NCBI GenBank assembly: GCA_050298535.1
Contig: JBNKUI010000105.1
Span: 1 to 64,000 of the forward strand
Direction of reading: 5' to 3'
Length of the DNA: 64,000 nucleotides
DNA from: JABDMH01 sp050298535
Lineage (GTDB): Bacteria; Bacteroidota; Bacteroidia; Chitinophagales; Saprospiraceae
Within the stretch, counting starts at the first letter, position 1; the number at the start of each line of letters is the position of its first letter. Positions 44,934-53,249 of this stretch are shown here, piece after piece. A model generated the notes under the pieces. The model saw nothing but the letters and a program-made list of their open reading frames with translations. It was not told the DNA's origin and searched no databases. A program made the translations under genes and the position numbers.

Positions 44934-45042
44934 GCTATTCTCTTAAGGTTGGTTGTGGGTCAAAAGATACTGAATTGTCGCGGATTGTCTGTGAGGCGAT
45001 ATTTCAGGGAAAAACGTAGGCGTTCAATTCATACACAGTGGG

Positions 45043-46170
45043 TCAACGCAATTTTATACTGCCGTAGCTGGCTGAAATTCTGACCATGCCCCTGGCATTG
45101 GCATTACCTCTGTATCCTGTGACCTCCTGCTCATTATTGTCTTTAATATCTTTCTGCACGGTAAAGTCATCGGGTACAGAGATGCCAGTATATCGCCCAT
45201 CGGCTTCCAAACGGTATGAAGAAACATCGTCAAGATTGAGTTTTATGGCTGTATATCTACCCTCCACGTCTATCAAATCAAAGGAGCTACCTACATTTTC
45301 CACATTGACTCCGCCGTAAGATAGATCGGCTTCCAACTCCCCTTTCAGCATTCCTATCTTTATGTGTGTGTATTTAGACTCCACATCTATCTCACCTACC
45401 TCGCCTACTTCGATTTTATCATACTTACCTTCGTTGTCGAGACTATTTGTCGTACCAATCAGATAAGTATCATAGGAAGATGTAGATTTAATATCTACCG
45501 CTGATTCAATGGTCAAGGTCGAGTACTTGGAGTTGACGGTCACGTCTTCTGCTGATCCCACTCGGAGCTTGAAATATGAAATATCACTTTCAAGATCACC
45601 GCCTACATCACCGATACCTGCATTACCGTAGCCACCATCAAAGACAAGATCACCACCAATGTTCTCCGCTTCTAAGTTGCCATACTTAATAATCAATTGG
45701 GCATCTCCTTCCAGTGCATCAATGTTGACATTACCGTATCGATTTTCCAATTTCAAATAGGCCGCTGCAGGCATACTGATATTGTAATCAATTTGCAGAT
45801 CATTGCTATTGCTGTTGCCTCCCAACCAATCCTTAAAAACCGACCATGTTGACTTTTTATCATCGATTACTGTTCTTGCAGACACAAAATCGTTGCTATC
45901 TGAAAAATCAATATCGATACGATTAAAAACTTCCTGTGCATTGCTTTCACTATTGGTATTGACGGTGATGGTGACTTTAATCTCCACTTGATTACGATCC
46001 CACGTCTGTACAAGTACGTCACCATGACGATTTTCGATCTGTAGTGTTCCCTTCTCGGATAGACTAAACGATTCTTCGATTGTCTTTTCATACTCCCGTT
46101 TGGCCTGCAGACTTCCCACAGCTAAGCAGAGCATGAAGAAAATGATCGATATTTTATATTTCGGTGTCAT
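45043..46170 (-). CDS. DUF4097/GIN-like beta-helix protein with tyrosine ladder
   Basis: A 375-residue exported protein (signal ISIIFFMLCLAVGSLQA). Residues about 40-130 resemble the start of DUF4097-type proteins (GTLQIENRHGDVLVQTWDRN). From 145 to 327 it is a regular solenoid in which a Tyr returns every 17-18 residues (positions 145, 163, 181, 199, 216, 233, 250, 267, 285), then every 21 (306, 327), each followed by short beta strands. It is the third gene of an ECF cassette and overlaps the anti-sigma-like gene by 17 bp. It is probably an envelope beta-helix; function unknown. Confidence 0.8.
   Translation of the reverse strand: MTPKYKISIIFFMLCLAVGSLQAKREYEKTIEESFSLSEKGTLQIENRHGDVLVQTWDRNQVEIKVTITVNTNSESNAQEVFNRIDIDFSDSNDFVSARTVIDDKKSTWSVFKDWLGGNSNSNDLQIDYNISMPAAAYLKLENRYGNVNIDALEGDAQLIIKYGNLEAENIGGDLVFDGGYGNAGIGDVGGDLESDISYFKLRVGSAEDVTVNSKYSTLTIESAVDIKSTSSYDTYLIGTTNSLDNEGKYDKIEVGEVGEIDVESKYTHIKIGMLKGELEADLSYGGVNVENVGSSFDLIDVEGRYTAIKLNLDDVSSYRLEADGRYTGISVPDDFTVQKDIKDNNEQEVTGYRGNANARGMVRISASYGSIKLR
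45190..45738 (-). repeat. tyrosine-ladder solenoid repeats (17-21 residues)
   Basis: Eleven units begin with Y preceded by R, K, G or S (RYGN, KYGN, GYGN, SYFK, KYST, SYDT, KYDK, KYTH, SYGG, RYTA, RYTG). The even spacing suggests one Tyr per turn of a beta-helix, stacked in a column. Confidence 0.8.
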
Positions 46171-46678
46171 AATTTTTGATTGTCTCTTTTATTTCAATTG
46201 CTTTTTCCAATAAATCCACTTTTGCCATATAGGATGTGATAATGGCTGTCAATATTTCTTCTCTACTGGACCTGGGGGCGTCTATCAAATCCTCTTTCAA
46301 TTGTTCGATATTTGCATCTATCATTTTCAGCTCCGGATTAATATCTTCAAGACTTCGATCCCCACTAAGTTCCTCAAATCGCATACTTACTTCCCTAGCA
46401 TAATACTGCTCCATGGCCTGCAATTCTGTATTGGCTGATATTGACTGCATCGACTGATATTCATGCCACTGCGGATATACCAGTATACCGAGTCCAAGCC
46501 CTAAGACAAGTGCTATAGAGGCTGCGATTCCCAGAAACCAATACTTTTTGAAAGATTGCTTCTTCTGATCCTTATCCAGTGATCTCTCAATGTCTGCCCA
46601 TACTTTAAAAGAGGGCCGATCTACATCGAAATCCTCTCGATGATCGTGTATAAATTTTTCTAAATGATCCTTTTCCAT
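46154..46678 (-). CDS. anti-sigma-like single-pass membrane protein
   Basis: A 174-residue protein with a cytoplasmic N-terminus (HLEKFIHDHREDFDVDRPSF, about 1-40), one membrane segment (KYWFLGIAASIALVLGLGLG, about 45-65) and a periplasmic helical, coiled-coil-rich tail. It lies 3 bp after an ECF sigma gene and overlaps the beta-helix gene, the usual place of an anti-sigma factor. It lacks a recognisable zinc finger or FecR domain, so the role is inferred from position and topology. Confidence 0.7.
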   Translation of the reverse strand: MEKDHLEKFIHDHREDFDVDRPSFKVWADIERSLDKDQKKQSFKKYWFLGIAASIALVLGLGLGILVYPQWHEYQSMQSISANTELQAMEQYYAREVSMRFEELSGDRSLEDINPELKMIDANIEQLKEDLIDAPRSSREEILTAIITSYMAKVDLLEKAIEIKETIKNYDTEI

Positions 46679-46681
46679 GTT

Positions 46682-47284
46682 TTAACCCGCTTTACTTTGA
46701 TCCTGCAGAATCATGTTAATTTTCTTTTTTGCCCGGCTGTATTGTGATTTAGAGGCTCCTTCTGATATCCCCAAAATTTGGCTTATCTCCCGGTGATCAT
46801 ATCCTTCCATCAGGTATAGATTGAAAACCACTCTATATCCGTCAGGGAGTTGATTCATCGCTTCTTTGATCTTTCGAATCCTGACTTTATCGGATTCGTA
46901 TTCTGTTATAATCGAGTTTTCAGCAACTAAATCGGCACCCAGATTTTCTTGCATCTCTACCCACTCAATCTTACGTCGCTTTAGTTCATTGATGCAGCTA
47001 TTTATTACAATTCTCTTTATCCAGGCACCCAAAGAGGATTCAAAACGAAATGAATTGATCTTTCGGAAAATGTCGACAAAAGCATTTTGTAACACATCTT
47101 CAGCCTCTTCTCTCCGTCCCATCATACGCAAGCAGATATTAAACATCGCCCGGGAGTACTGATTGTACAGCTCGAATTGTGCTCTTCGATCGCCATCCAT
47201 GCACTTTCGTGCGAGTTCAAAATGCTGTTGATAGTCCGGCAAAGGTTTCTTTTTAAATATCACATGTGTTTCAAAAGCCTCCAT
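46682..47284 (-). CDS. ECF RNA polymerase sigma factor
   Basis: A 200-residue ECF sigma-70 factor. Region 2 (YNQYSRAMFNICLRMMGRRE, EAEDVLQNAFVDIFRKINSF) and region 4 HTH (LPDGYRVVFNLYLMEGYDHR, EISQILGISEGASKSQYSRA) are clear. It starts a three-gene cassette with a membrane anti-sigma-like protein and the tyrosine-ladder protein. This type is not FecI-like: the anti-sigma partner has no FecR domain. Confidence 0.94.
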   Translation of the reverse strand: MEAFETHVIFKKKPLPDYQQHFELARKCMDGDRRAQFELYNQYSRAMFNICLRMMGRREEAEDVLQNAFVDIFRKINSFRFESSLGAWIKRIVINSCINELKRRKIEWVEMQENLGADLVAENSIITEYESDKVRIRKIKEAMNQLPDGYRVVFNLYLMEGYDHREISQILGISEGASKSQYSRAKKKINMILQDQSKAG

Positions 47285-47416
47285 CTATTTCATCATACTC
47301 GACAATGGAATAGACAGCGCTACAAACCAGTGGTTGCACCGAATTTCAAAAAAATAACGAAATGAAAAATTTAGGCCTTCTTCTGGATAGGTAACTCTGA
47401 AAGTTAGCTCCAGAAC

Positions 47417-47608
47417 TTACTCTTCTTCTGAGAATAGATCATCACGATCCACCAGCTTCTTATCAACTACATTCTCATCCAGAAATGCATTGATCTTATC
47501 TACTTGAATGGTGGACACAATTTCACCAAATTCATTGATACGAATATCAAATCCTCCCAGATCTTCATGGGCTTCTGGTTTACCCTTTTTTGGAATTTTC
47601 TTAGGCAT
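47417..47608 (-). CDS. small hypothetical protein
   Basis: A 63-residue soluble protein with a basic N-terminus (MPKKIPKKGKPEAHEDLGG), a central FDIRINEFGEIVSTIQVDKI segment that looks like a beta-hairpin followed by a helix, and an acidic end (DDLFSEEE). I do not know the family. Coding character and ATG-TAA frame are good, and it lies 62 bp downstream of gltX on the same strand, so it may share the gltX transcript. Confidence 0.65.
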   Translation of the reverse strand: MPKKIPKKGKPEAHEDLGGFDIRINEFGEIVSTIQVDKINAFLDENVVDKKLVDRDDLFSEEE

Positions 47609-47670
47609 CTATCTATGTTTCTTAGTATACATAACGAAGATATCCCAGAGTGAAGTTCCTGGGAGATAAT

Positions 47671-49209
47671 CTAATCTCCGATGATACGATCAAACACCTC
47701 AATCGCACCATTAAGTCGCTGGACCGTGATGCTTTTGCCCATGATCTCCATTATAGCAAAAAGATCCGGACCTTTTGTATCACCTGACAATCCAATACGT
47801 AGCAGCGGTAAAACATCGCCAAATTTTAATCCCTGGCTGTCGACAAATCCGCTCACGACGTCCTTGATCCCTGCTGCCTCAAAACTGGTAAGCGCTGCGA
47901 TTTCATGTAGAAGCTTCTGATATTTTGTCTTGATATCGCCCTTCCATTTTTTTTGAATGATCTTTTCATTATAGGTTTCTACCTCACTAAAGAAGTAAGC
48001 AGCCGCTTCAGGAAACTCCGTATAAGTTTGAATTCTGGGCTTTAGTAGTCCGGCTATGGAGGCTAACTTTGATTCTATCTTTTTATGGTCCTCTTCTGAG
48101 AAGAATGGACTTACATTTTGAGCTAGCTGCTCATCAGTTTGAGCCATTATATACTGGCTGTTATACCACTTCGCCTTATCATAATCGAATCGGGCACCCG
48201 ATTTACTGATCTGGTCTAACGAGAATGTATCTGTCAATTCTGAAAGAGAAAAAATCTCCTGTTCGGTGCCTGGGTTCCAGCCTAAAAATGCCAGAAAATT
48301 TATCACTGCTGCAGGATCAAATCCATAGGATTTAAATCCTTGAAATGAATCACCCTCAGCACCATTCCACGCAAGCGGAAAGACGGGAAAGCCAAACTTT
48401 TGCCCATCGCGTTTGCTGAGTTTTCCTTTTCCGGTGGGTTTCAAAATGAGTGGTAAATGCGCAAACTCGGGCATGTGCTCACTCCACCCAAAGGATTGAT
48501 AGAGCAAAACATGGTGCGCGGTACTGGACAACCACTCTTCACCGCGAATGACATGCGAGATTTTCATGAGAAAGTCATCAACAACATTCGCCAGATGATA
48601 GGTAGGAAGTCCGTCCGTCTTGAGAATCACTTTGTCATCCAGCTCCTCTACATCAAACTGCACTTGCCCTCGTATACGATCCTCGAATCTGATAACTCCT
48701 TCCTCAGGGACCCAGAGTCTTACGGTGTAGGGTACACCTGCTGCCACTAGTTCTTTTGCCTTCGTATCCCCGAGTGTAATAGTATTTCGCATTTCCTTGC
48801 GAATACGCTGATCATATTTAGGACCCTGATTACCTTTTGCATTTTCCCGGGCACGCATGGCTTCGATCTCATCAGGTGTATCAAAGGCATAGTACGCTTT
48901 ACCGGCATCAATCAGATCCTGCACATATTTTGTATAGATATCTCTACGTTCCGATTGTCTGTATGGGCCAAAACTCCCCCCCTGATCAGGACCCTCATCA
49001 GCCGTCAATCCTAACCACTCTAACGACTCTTTAATGTATGCTTCTGCCCCTTCAACATATCTGGCTTGATCTGTGTCCTCGATCCGTAAAATAAAGGTGC
49101 CGTTATTTTGTTTGGCAAATAGGTAATTGTACAATGCGGTGCGTACTCCACCGATATGGAGAGGTCCTGTAGGACTGGGAGCAAATCTAACACGTGGTCT
49201 ATCTATCAT
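47671..49209 (-). CDS. gltX: glutamate--tRNA ligase
   Basis: GluRS charges tRNA-Glu. The 512-residue class I synthetase has the HIGH-type motif RFAPSPTGPLHIGGVRTALY near the N-terminus and the KMSKS-type motif GKGKLSKRDGQ at about residue 250. The C-terminal anticodon-binding helical domain is complete. Length is normal. A -7 box is at 49250-49257; the divergent deacetylase gene begins 206 bp away. Confidence 0.97.
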   Translation of the reverse strand: MIDRPRVRFAPSPTGPLHIGGVRTALYNYLFAKQNNGTFILRIEDTDQARYVEGAEAYIKESLEWLGLTADEGPDQGGSFGPYRQSERRDIYTKYVQDLIDAGKAYYAFDTPDEIEAMRARENAKGNQGPKYDQRIRKEMRNTITLGDTKAKELVAAGVPYTVRLWVPEEGVIRFEDRIRGQVQFDVEELDDKVILKTDGLPTYHLANVVDDFLMKISHVIRGEEWLSSTAHHVLLYQSFGWSEHMPEFAHLPLILKPTGKGKLSKRDGQKFGFPVFPLAWNGAEGDSFQGFKSYGFDPAAVINFLAFLGWNPGTEQEIFSLSELTDTFSLDQISKSGARFDYDKAKWYNSQYIMAQTDEQLAQNVSPFFSEEDHKKIESKLASIAGLLKPRIQTYTEFPEAAAYFFSEVETYNEKIIQKKWKGDIKTKYQKLLHEIAALTSFEAAGIKDVVSGFVDSQGLKFGDVLPLLRIGLSGDTKGPDLFAIMEIMGKSITVQRLNGAIEVFDRIIGD

Positions 49210-49249
49210 ACTAAATATTATGATCTGATTTTGTCAATCTATTGGCCGG

Positions 49250-49257
49250 CAAAAATA
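49250..49257 (-). promoter_or_regulatory. -7 element upstream of gltX
   Basis: TATTTTTG on the minus strand fits TAnnTTTG; the leader would be about 36 nt. No convincing -33. Confidence 0.4.
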
Positions 49258-49415
49258 CAAGAAGCCTGGCACAATGAGCAGCATATCATTTTAAAGAAAA
49301 TTATAATGTTTAATAATTTCAAAACGAAGCAGCTTACAACATTTATTATTCGTTCTTGTTAGAACTGAAATCAGTCAAATTTAATCCTATTCCGAGCATC
49401 CAAACTTAATAACCA

Positions 49416-50069
49416 ATGTATCTTGTAAAGACCCCAAACCTAATCCAGAACTTATTTCCAAATTTTATTTGGAGAATACCGCAAGGTGACCAAAAGATCT
49501 TTCTCACTTTTGACGATGGACCAATTCCTGAAGTGACACCGTGGGTATTAGATCAGCTTTCAAAATACAATGCAAAGGCTACTTTTTTCTGTGTTGGGGA
49601 CAATGTGCGCAAGCATCCAGAGGTGTATCGGCAGGTAAAAGATGAAAATCATTCCATTGGAAGCCACACATTTAATCATCTTTCCGGCTGGGGTACAGAA
49701 AATGTTCCCTACTTTCTGAATGTCCGACAAGGTGCGAAATCAGTAAAGTCAGAATTTTTCAGACCTCCCTATGGTCGTATAAAGCCCAGTCAGGTGCCCT
49801 TTCTGATGCGTCACTACAAGATTATCATGTGGGATGTTTTGAGTGGAGATTTTGATCCCAAAATATCGGCACAGCAATGCCTGAACAACGTATTAACCCA
49901 TACTAAAGCAGGTTCCATCGTTGTATTCCATGACAGTGTGAAATCCTTTGAGAAATTAAAATATGTTCTGCCTCGTGTACTGGAGCACTTTCACACCTTG
50001 GGCTATTCATTCTGTGGAATCGATGAATTAAGTTTCAATGATTCAGCACCTTTAGCAAAAACAGCATAA
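49416..50069 (+). CDS. polysaccharide deacetylase family protein (NodB homology)
   Basis: A 217-residue carbohydrate esterase 4 domain protein. The five catalytic motifs are visible: FLTFDDGPIPEVTPWVLDQL (Asp base and metal Asp), SHTFNHLSGWG (metal His pair), FFRPPYGRIKPSQ, DVLSGDFDPK and IVVFHDSVKS (His). It removes N-acetyl groups from cell-surface or wall glycans. There is no signal peptide, common for small cytoplasmic or peripherally exported members in this phylum. Confidence 0.92.
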   Translation: MYLVKTPNLIQNLFPNFIWRIPQGDQKIFLTFDDGPIPEVTPWVLDQLSKYNAKATFFCVGDNVRKHPEVYRQVKDENHSIGSHTFNHLSGWGTENVPYFLNVRQGAKSVKSEFFRPPYGRIKPSQVPFLMRHYKIIMWDVLSGDFDPKISAQQCLNNVLTHTKAGSIVVFHDSVKSFEKLKYVLPRVLEHFHTLGYSFCGIDELSFNDSAPLAKTA

Positions 50070-50095
50070 TCATACCGGGGAACCTTTAGGATCTG

Positions 50096-50103
50096 TATCT
50101 TTG
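50096..50103 (+). promoter_or_regulatory. -7 element upstream of the DUF1232 gene
   Basis: TATCTTTG fits TAnnTTTG, 23 bp before the ATG at 50127. No clear -33. Confidence 0.42.
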
Positions 50104-50126
50104 TTGGAATAGGTATAGATTTTGAA

Positions 50127-50540
50127 ATGAATCGGTACATGAAAAGACCAACCGATATACTTAAGGTGATAAAGGACTGGATCGATCGTCAGGATTTTCT
50201 TACGAAGATTTGTGGTTTTGTACACCGTGCAGGTGTTCAGATTACCTATTCTGCACTTTTGCTGTTTTTGGCCTATAAGCGGAAGGAGACGCCCAAATGG
50301 GCCAAAAGGATCGTCCTTGGGGCATTAGCGTATTTGCTGGCTCCTGTCGATGCAATTCCCGATCTCTCTCCCTTTTTGGGATTCACCGATGATCTGGGGG
50401 TTTTACTTTTCGGTCTTGTCAGCATTGCTGGATATGTAAATCAGGACGTTCGTGAAAGGGCTCGTGAGATTCTTGGACAATGGATACCTGATCTGGACCA
50501 GGAAGACCTTGCAGAGGTTGATCAAAAATTGGGATATTAG
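50127..50540 (+). CDS. DUF1232 (YkvA-type) membrane protein
   Basis: A 137-residue protein containing the YkvA/DUF1232 core: AKRIVLGALAYLLAPVDAIP, DLSPFLGFTDDLGVLLFGL. One to two membrane-associated hydrophobic segments are present. The family is widespread and has no firmly known role. The C-terminus is acidic (DLDQEDLAEVDQKLGY). Confidence 0.88.
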   Translation: MNRYMKRPTDILKVIKDWIDRQDFLTKICGFVHRAGVQITYSALLLFLAYKRKETPKWAKRIVLGALAYLLAPVDAIPDLSPFLGFTDDLGVLLFGLVSIAGYVNQDVRERAREILGQWIPDLDQEDLAEVDQKLGY

Positions 50541-50655
50541 ACACTCTACTAGATCCCGGCTCTACATACTATATGGCATGGAACACTATCCAGGTGCAAA
50601 GTCACCAGGTAGTGATATCGTTTCCTTATTTTACATGCTCAAGTATAAATGACGT

Positions 50656-51954
50656 ATGCGTTTTCAAAAGATTGACTCGAATCTCTTTATTCAAAACCGG
50701 CAACGATTTGCCCGTCAGATGCGGTCGGACTCACTGGCTATCTTTCAGACAAACGATAAGATGCCTAGAAATGGTGATCAATATTTTCCTTATCGCCAAA
50801 ACTCTGATTTTTTTTATCTCACCGGGATTGATCAACCAGAGTCTGTTCTCCTATTATATCCAGACGCTTCCAAAGAAGAACACAAGGAAATTCTTTTTAT
50901 AAAAAAAGGAGATGCCCTAAGTCGTATCTGGGAGGGTGAGCGATATACAAAGAACGAAGCCCGGGAAATTAGTGGTATTCAAAAAGTCATGTGGCTGCAA
51001 CAACTTCCATCCTTTCAGCAAAACCTCATCCACCAGGCCAAGCGTATCTATGTCAATGAAAATGAAAACTTAAGCGTACAGGCAGAAATTCAGACCAGGG
51101 ATATTCGGATTGCTAAAGAAATCAGAGAACGATATCCATTTCATAAGTATCATCGCTCCCAACCCATATTGAGATACCTTCGGATGATTAAATCTCATCC
51201 TGAAATCGAACTAATAAATCATGCAGCCGGCATCACCGCAAAAGCATTTCAACGTGTTTTAAAAAGTGTGAGACCGGGGAAAAAGGAATATGAGATAGAA
51301 GCTGAGATCATCCATACCTTTATTGCTAATGGAAGCTCAGGTCACGCATACGATCCAATTGTTGCTAGTGGAGACTCCAGTTGTGTTCTTCACTACATTA
51401 AGAATGACCAGATTTGTAAATCCGGAGACATGCTGCTCATGGACTTTGGAGCTGAGTATGGTCACTATGCCGCCGACCTATCACGAACTATTCCTGTCAA
51501 TGGAAAATTTACTGACCGACAACGGGATGTGTATGAAGCAGTACTTAGGGTATTGAGGGACACTATTGATTTGATGGTGCCCGGTATGACTCTGGACGAC
51601 CTAAATAAGGAAGCAGGTCAGATGATCGGCCATGAATTAGTATCACTGGGTCTACTGGATCGTGATGAATTGAAAGGAAAGGGAGAGCATGCCCCCTATC
51701 GCCAGTATTTTATGCATGGGGTAGCACATCATCTGGGTCTTGATGTACATGACCTGAGTGATCGAAATAGTCCCTTTCAGGCCGGTATGATTCTGACCTG
51801 TGAACCAGGTATATACATTGCTGAGGAATCTTTAGGCATCCGTCTGGAAAACAATATTCTCATTACTGACAACGGTCCGGTGGATCTCATGGCGGAGATA
51901 CCGATCGAAGTAGATCATATTGAATCATTGATGCAGGAAATGGTCCTTAATTGA
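50656..51954 (+). CDS. aminopeptidase P family protein (Xaa-Pro peptidase, M24B)
   Basis: A 432-residue dimetal peptidase that removes an N-terminal residue preceding proline. The N-terminal AMP domain (1-150, with RNGDQYFPYRQNSDFFYLTG) precedes the pita-bread catalytic domain with metal ligands in LLMDFGAEYGHYAADLSRT (two Asp), GVAHHLGLDVHD (His), CEPGIYI (Glu) and GIRLENNILI (Glu). All five are present. Its last 8 bp overlap the convergent anti-sigma-like gene. Confidence 0.95.
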   Translation: MRFQKIDSNLFIQNRQRFARQMRSDSLAIFQTNDKMPRNGDQYFPYRQNSDFFYLTGIDQPESVLLLYPDASKEEHKEILFIKKGDALSRIWEGERYTKNEAREISGIQKVMWLQQLPSFQQNLIHQAKRIYVNENENLSVQAEIQTRDIRIAKEIRERYPFHKYHRSQPILRYLRMIKSHPEIELINHAAGITAKAFQRVLKSVRPGKKEYEIEAEIIHTFIANGSSGHAYDPIVASGDSSCVLHYIKNDQICKSGDMLLMDFGAEYGHYAADLSRTIPVNGKFTDRQRDVYEAVLRVLRDTIDLMVPGMTLDDLNKEAGQMIGHELVSLGLLDRDELKGKGEHAPYRQYFMHGVAHHLGLDVHDLSDRNSPFQAGMILTCEPGIYIAEESLGIRLENNILITDNGPVDLMAEIPIEVDHIESLMQEMVLN

Positions 51955-52720
51955 TTCGGGCAATAGCTACGATCTGATCTTCCTCGGGGTAATTAACATC
52001 ATCATGTGCTGCATCGATTGATAGTCTGAATTCCAGCATTTTCAGATCGTAAGGAAGGTCCATCCAATAGTCATTCCTAGCGGGAAACCTCCCCACATGA
52101 AGTATCTGTCCTGATGTATCATTGCACCAAATATGATATTGTAGGTCATCCGATAATGGAGGTAAGTGCATAATGTTTAACATCGCTTTGTTGAGCGGTT
52201 CATTCCAGATGACTGTAGCAAACCCATGCAGATCCATGGTGCGTGTATCAAATGAAATATATTTCGTACTATCATCATCCAGCAGAAGTGTCACTGCCGG
52301 ACTGTTCTCGGATAAGCCTGTATCAGTGCTCTGAATCGTATCAGCACTTAGGGATTCTCGTAGGGCTGACTTTTCACGCATTTGGACTATGGCAAAAACT
52401 AAAGCAATACCTGCCAAAATTGCCACGAGAGGACCTGCTGTATTCCAAAATGTTTTATACTTTAATGTATGTGCCAGCTTGAGATGTTCCCCATTGCCAG
52501 GTGCCTTCCGCATCACGCGATGCTTAGCCTGGTGTTTTCCCAACCGCTTACTGCAACAGTGCGAAACGGTACCTTTCATTTCCTGCAAGAGGATTTTTAT
52601 TTCTTTATCCTCAGCTGCCATCCGCTGTACGAGTTCCTCTTCCTCTCTAGTACACAAGCCAAGTACATACTGTTCTAAAATACCTGACTCTACCAATTCA
52701 TTCTTCGTCATCTTTTCCAT
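51947..52720 (-). CDS. anti-sigma-K-like membrane protein, no sigma gene beside it
   Basis: A 257-residue protein with a cytoplasmic helical N-terminus (GILEQYVLGLCTREEEELVQ), one membrane segment (TAGPLVAILAGIALVFAIVQ, about 110-130) and a periplasmic beta domain similar to the RskA C-terminal domain (GFATVIWNEPLNKAMLNIM, LQYHIWCNDTSGQILHVG, MLEFRLSIDAAHDD). This is the anti-sigma-K architecture, but no ECF sigma gene lies next to it; atpC is 272 bp upstream on the same strand. The ATG at 52720 is preferred to a GTG at 52723. Confidence 0.78.
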   Translation of the reverse strand: MEKMTKNELVESGILEQYVLGLCTREEEELVQRMAAEDKEIKILLQEMKGTVSHCCSKRLGKHQAKHRVMRKAPGNGEHLKLAHTLKYKTFWNTAGPLVAILAGIALVFAIVQMREKSALRESLSADTIQSTDTGLSENSPAVTLLLDDDSTKYISFDTRTMDLHGFATVIWNEPLNKAMLNIMHLPPLSDDLQYHIWCNDTSGQILHVGRFPARNDYWMDLPYDLKMLEFRLSIDAAHDDVNYPEEDQIVAIARIN

Positions 52721-52804
52721 CACGGTTTAGCCAATATCTCAAACAAAGCAAGAATCTAGCTGCTAATGGGTACTTACCTCTAGCAAGTTTGAGTAAATAG
52801 ATCT

Positions 52805-52819
52805 CCATTTACTAAATGG
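52805..52819. promoter_or_regulatory. 15-bp palindrome upstream of the anti-sigma-like gene
   Basis: CCATTTA-C-TAAATGG is a perfect inverted repeat, 85 bp upstream of the 52720 start in the otherwise empty 52721-52992 gap. It could be an operator or chance. I see nothing else in this gap apart from a second short repeat (CCTAT/ATAGG near 52899). Confidence 0.3.
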
Positions 52820-52992
52820 CAAAGCCTTAAAAAAGTTTAATCCTGAGTTAACATCACGTCGGATTTAACGCATAGAGAACTAAAGCGTATAGGGACATCT
52901 CCTATGAGATAGGAAATGAGAAATCATTACGAATTTTGGGACCGAACAGAGATTTCTGGACAAATGTGGTAATACCGGTATGAGAGAGGATC

Positions 52993-53241
52993 TTACTCCT
53001 CAACCCCTTGCACCAGCAATGAAACTTCATTACTCAGCACTTCGATGAATCCCTTATTAATCTTAAAGGTAAGGTCCTCACCGGAAGTCTTACGTATGCG
53101 TACAGATCCCTCGGTAAGAGCAGAGACAATCGGAGCGTGATTTTGAAGAACTTCAAATTGACCGGTAACACCGGGGACTTTCACCGATTGAATTTCCCCG
53201 GTAAAAATTTCTTTATCTGGTGATAGAACGCTTATGACCAT
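52993..53241 (-). CDS. atpC: F1Fo ATP synthase epsilon subunit, short form
   Basis: The epsilon subunit links the gamma rotor to the c-ring. This 82-residue protein holds only the N-terminal beta-sandwich (SPDKEIFTGEIQSVKVPGVT, GQFEVLQNHAPIVSALTEGS) and lacks the C-terminal two-helix domain used for self-inhibition in E. coli. Such short forms are usual in Bacteroidota. It lies 8 bp after atpD. Confidence 0.95.
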   Translation of the reverse strand: MVISVLSPDKEIFTGEIQSVKVPGVTGQFEVLQNHAPIVSALTEGSVRIRKTSGEDLTFKINKGFIEVLSNEVSLLVQGVEE

Positions 53242-53249
53242 ATATACTC

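Noticed and set aside
52972..52981. ATACCGGTAT palindrome just after atpC
   Set aside because: Only 10 bp and no T-run; not distinguishable from chance.
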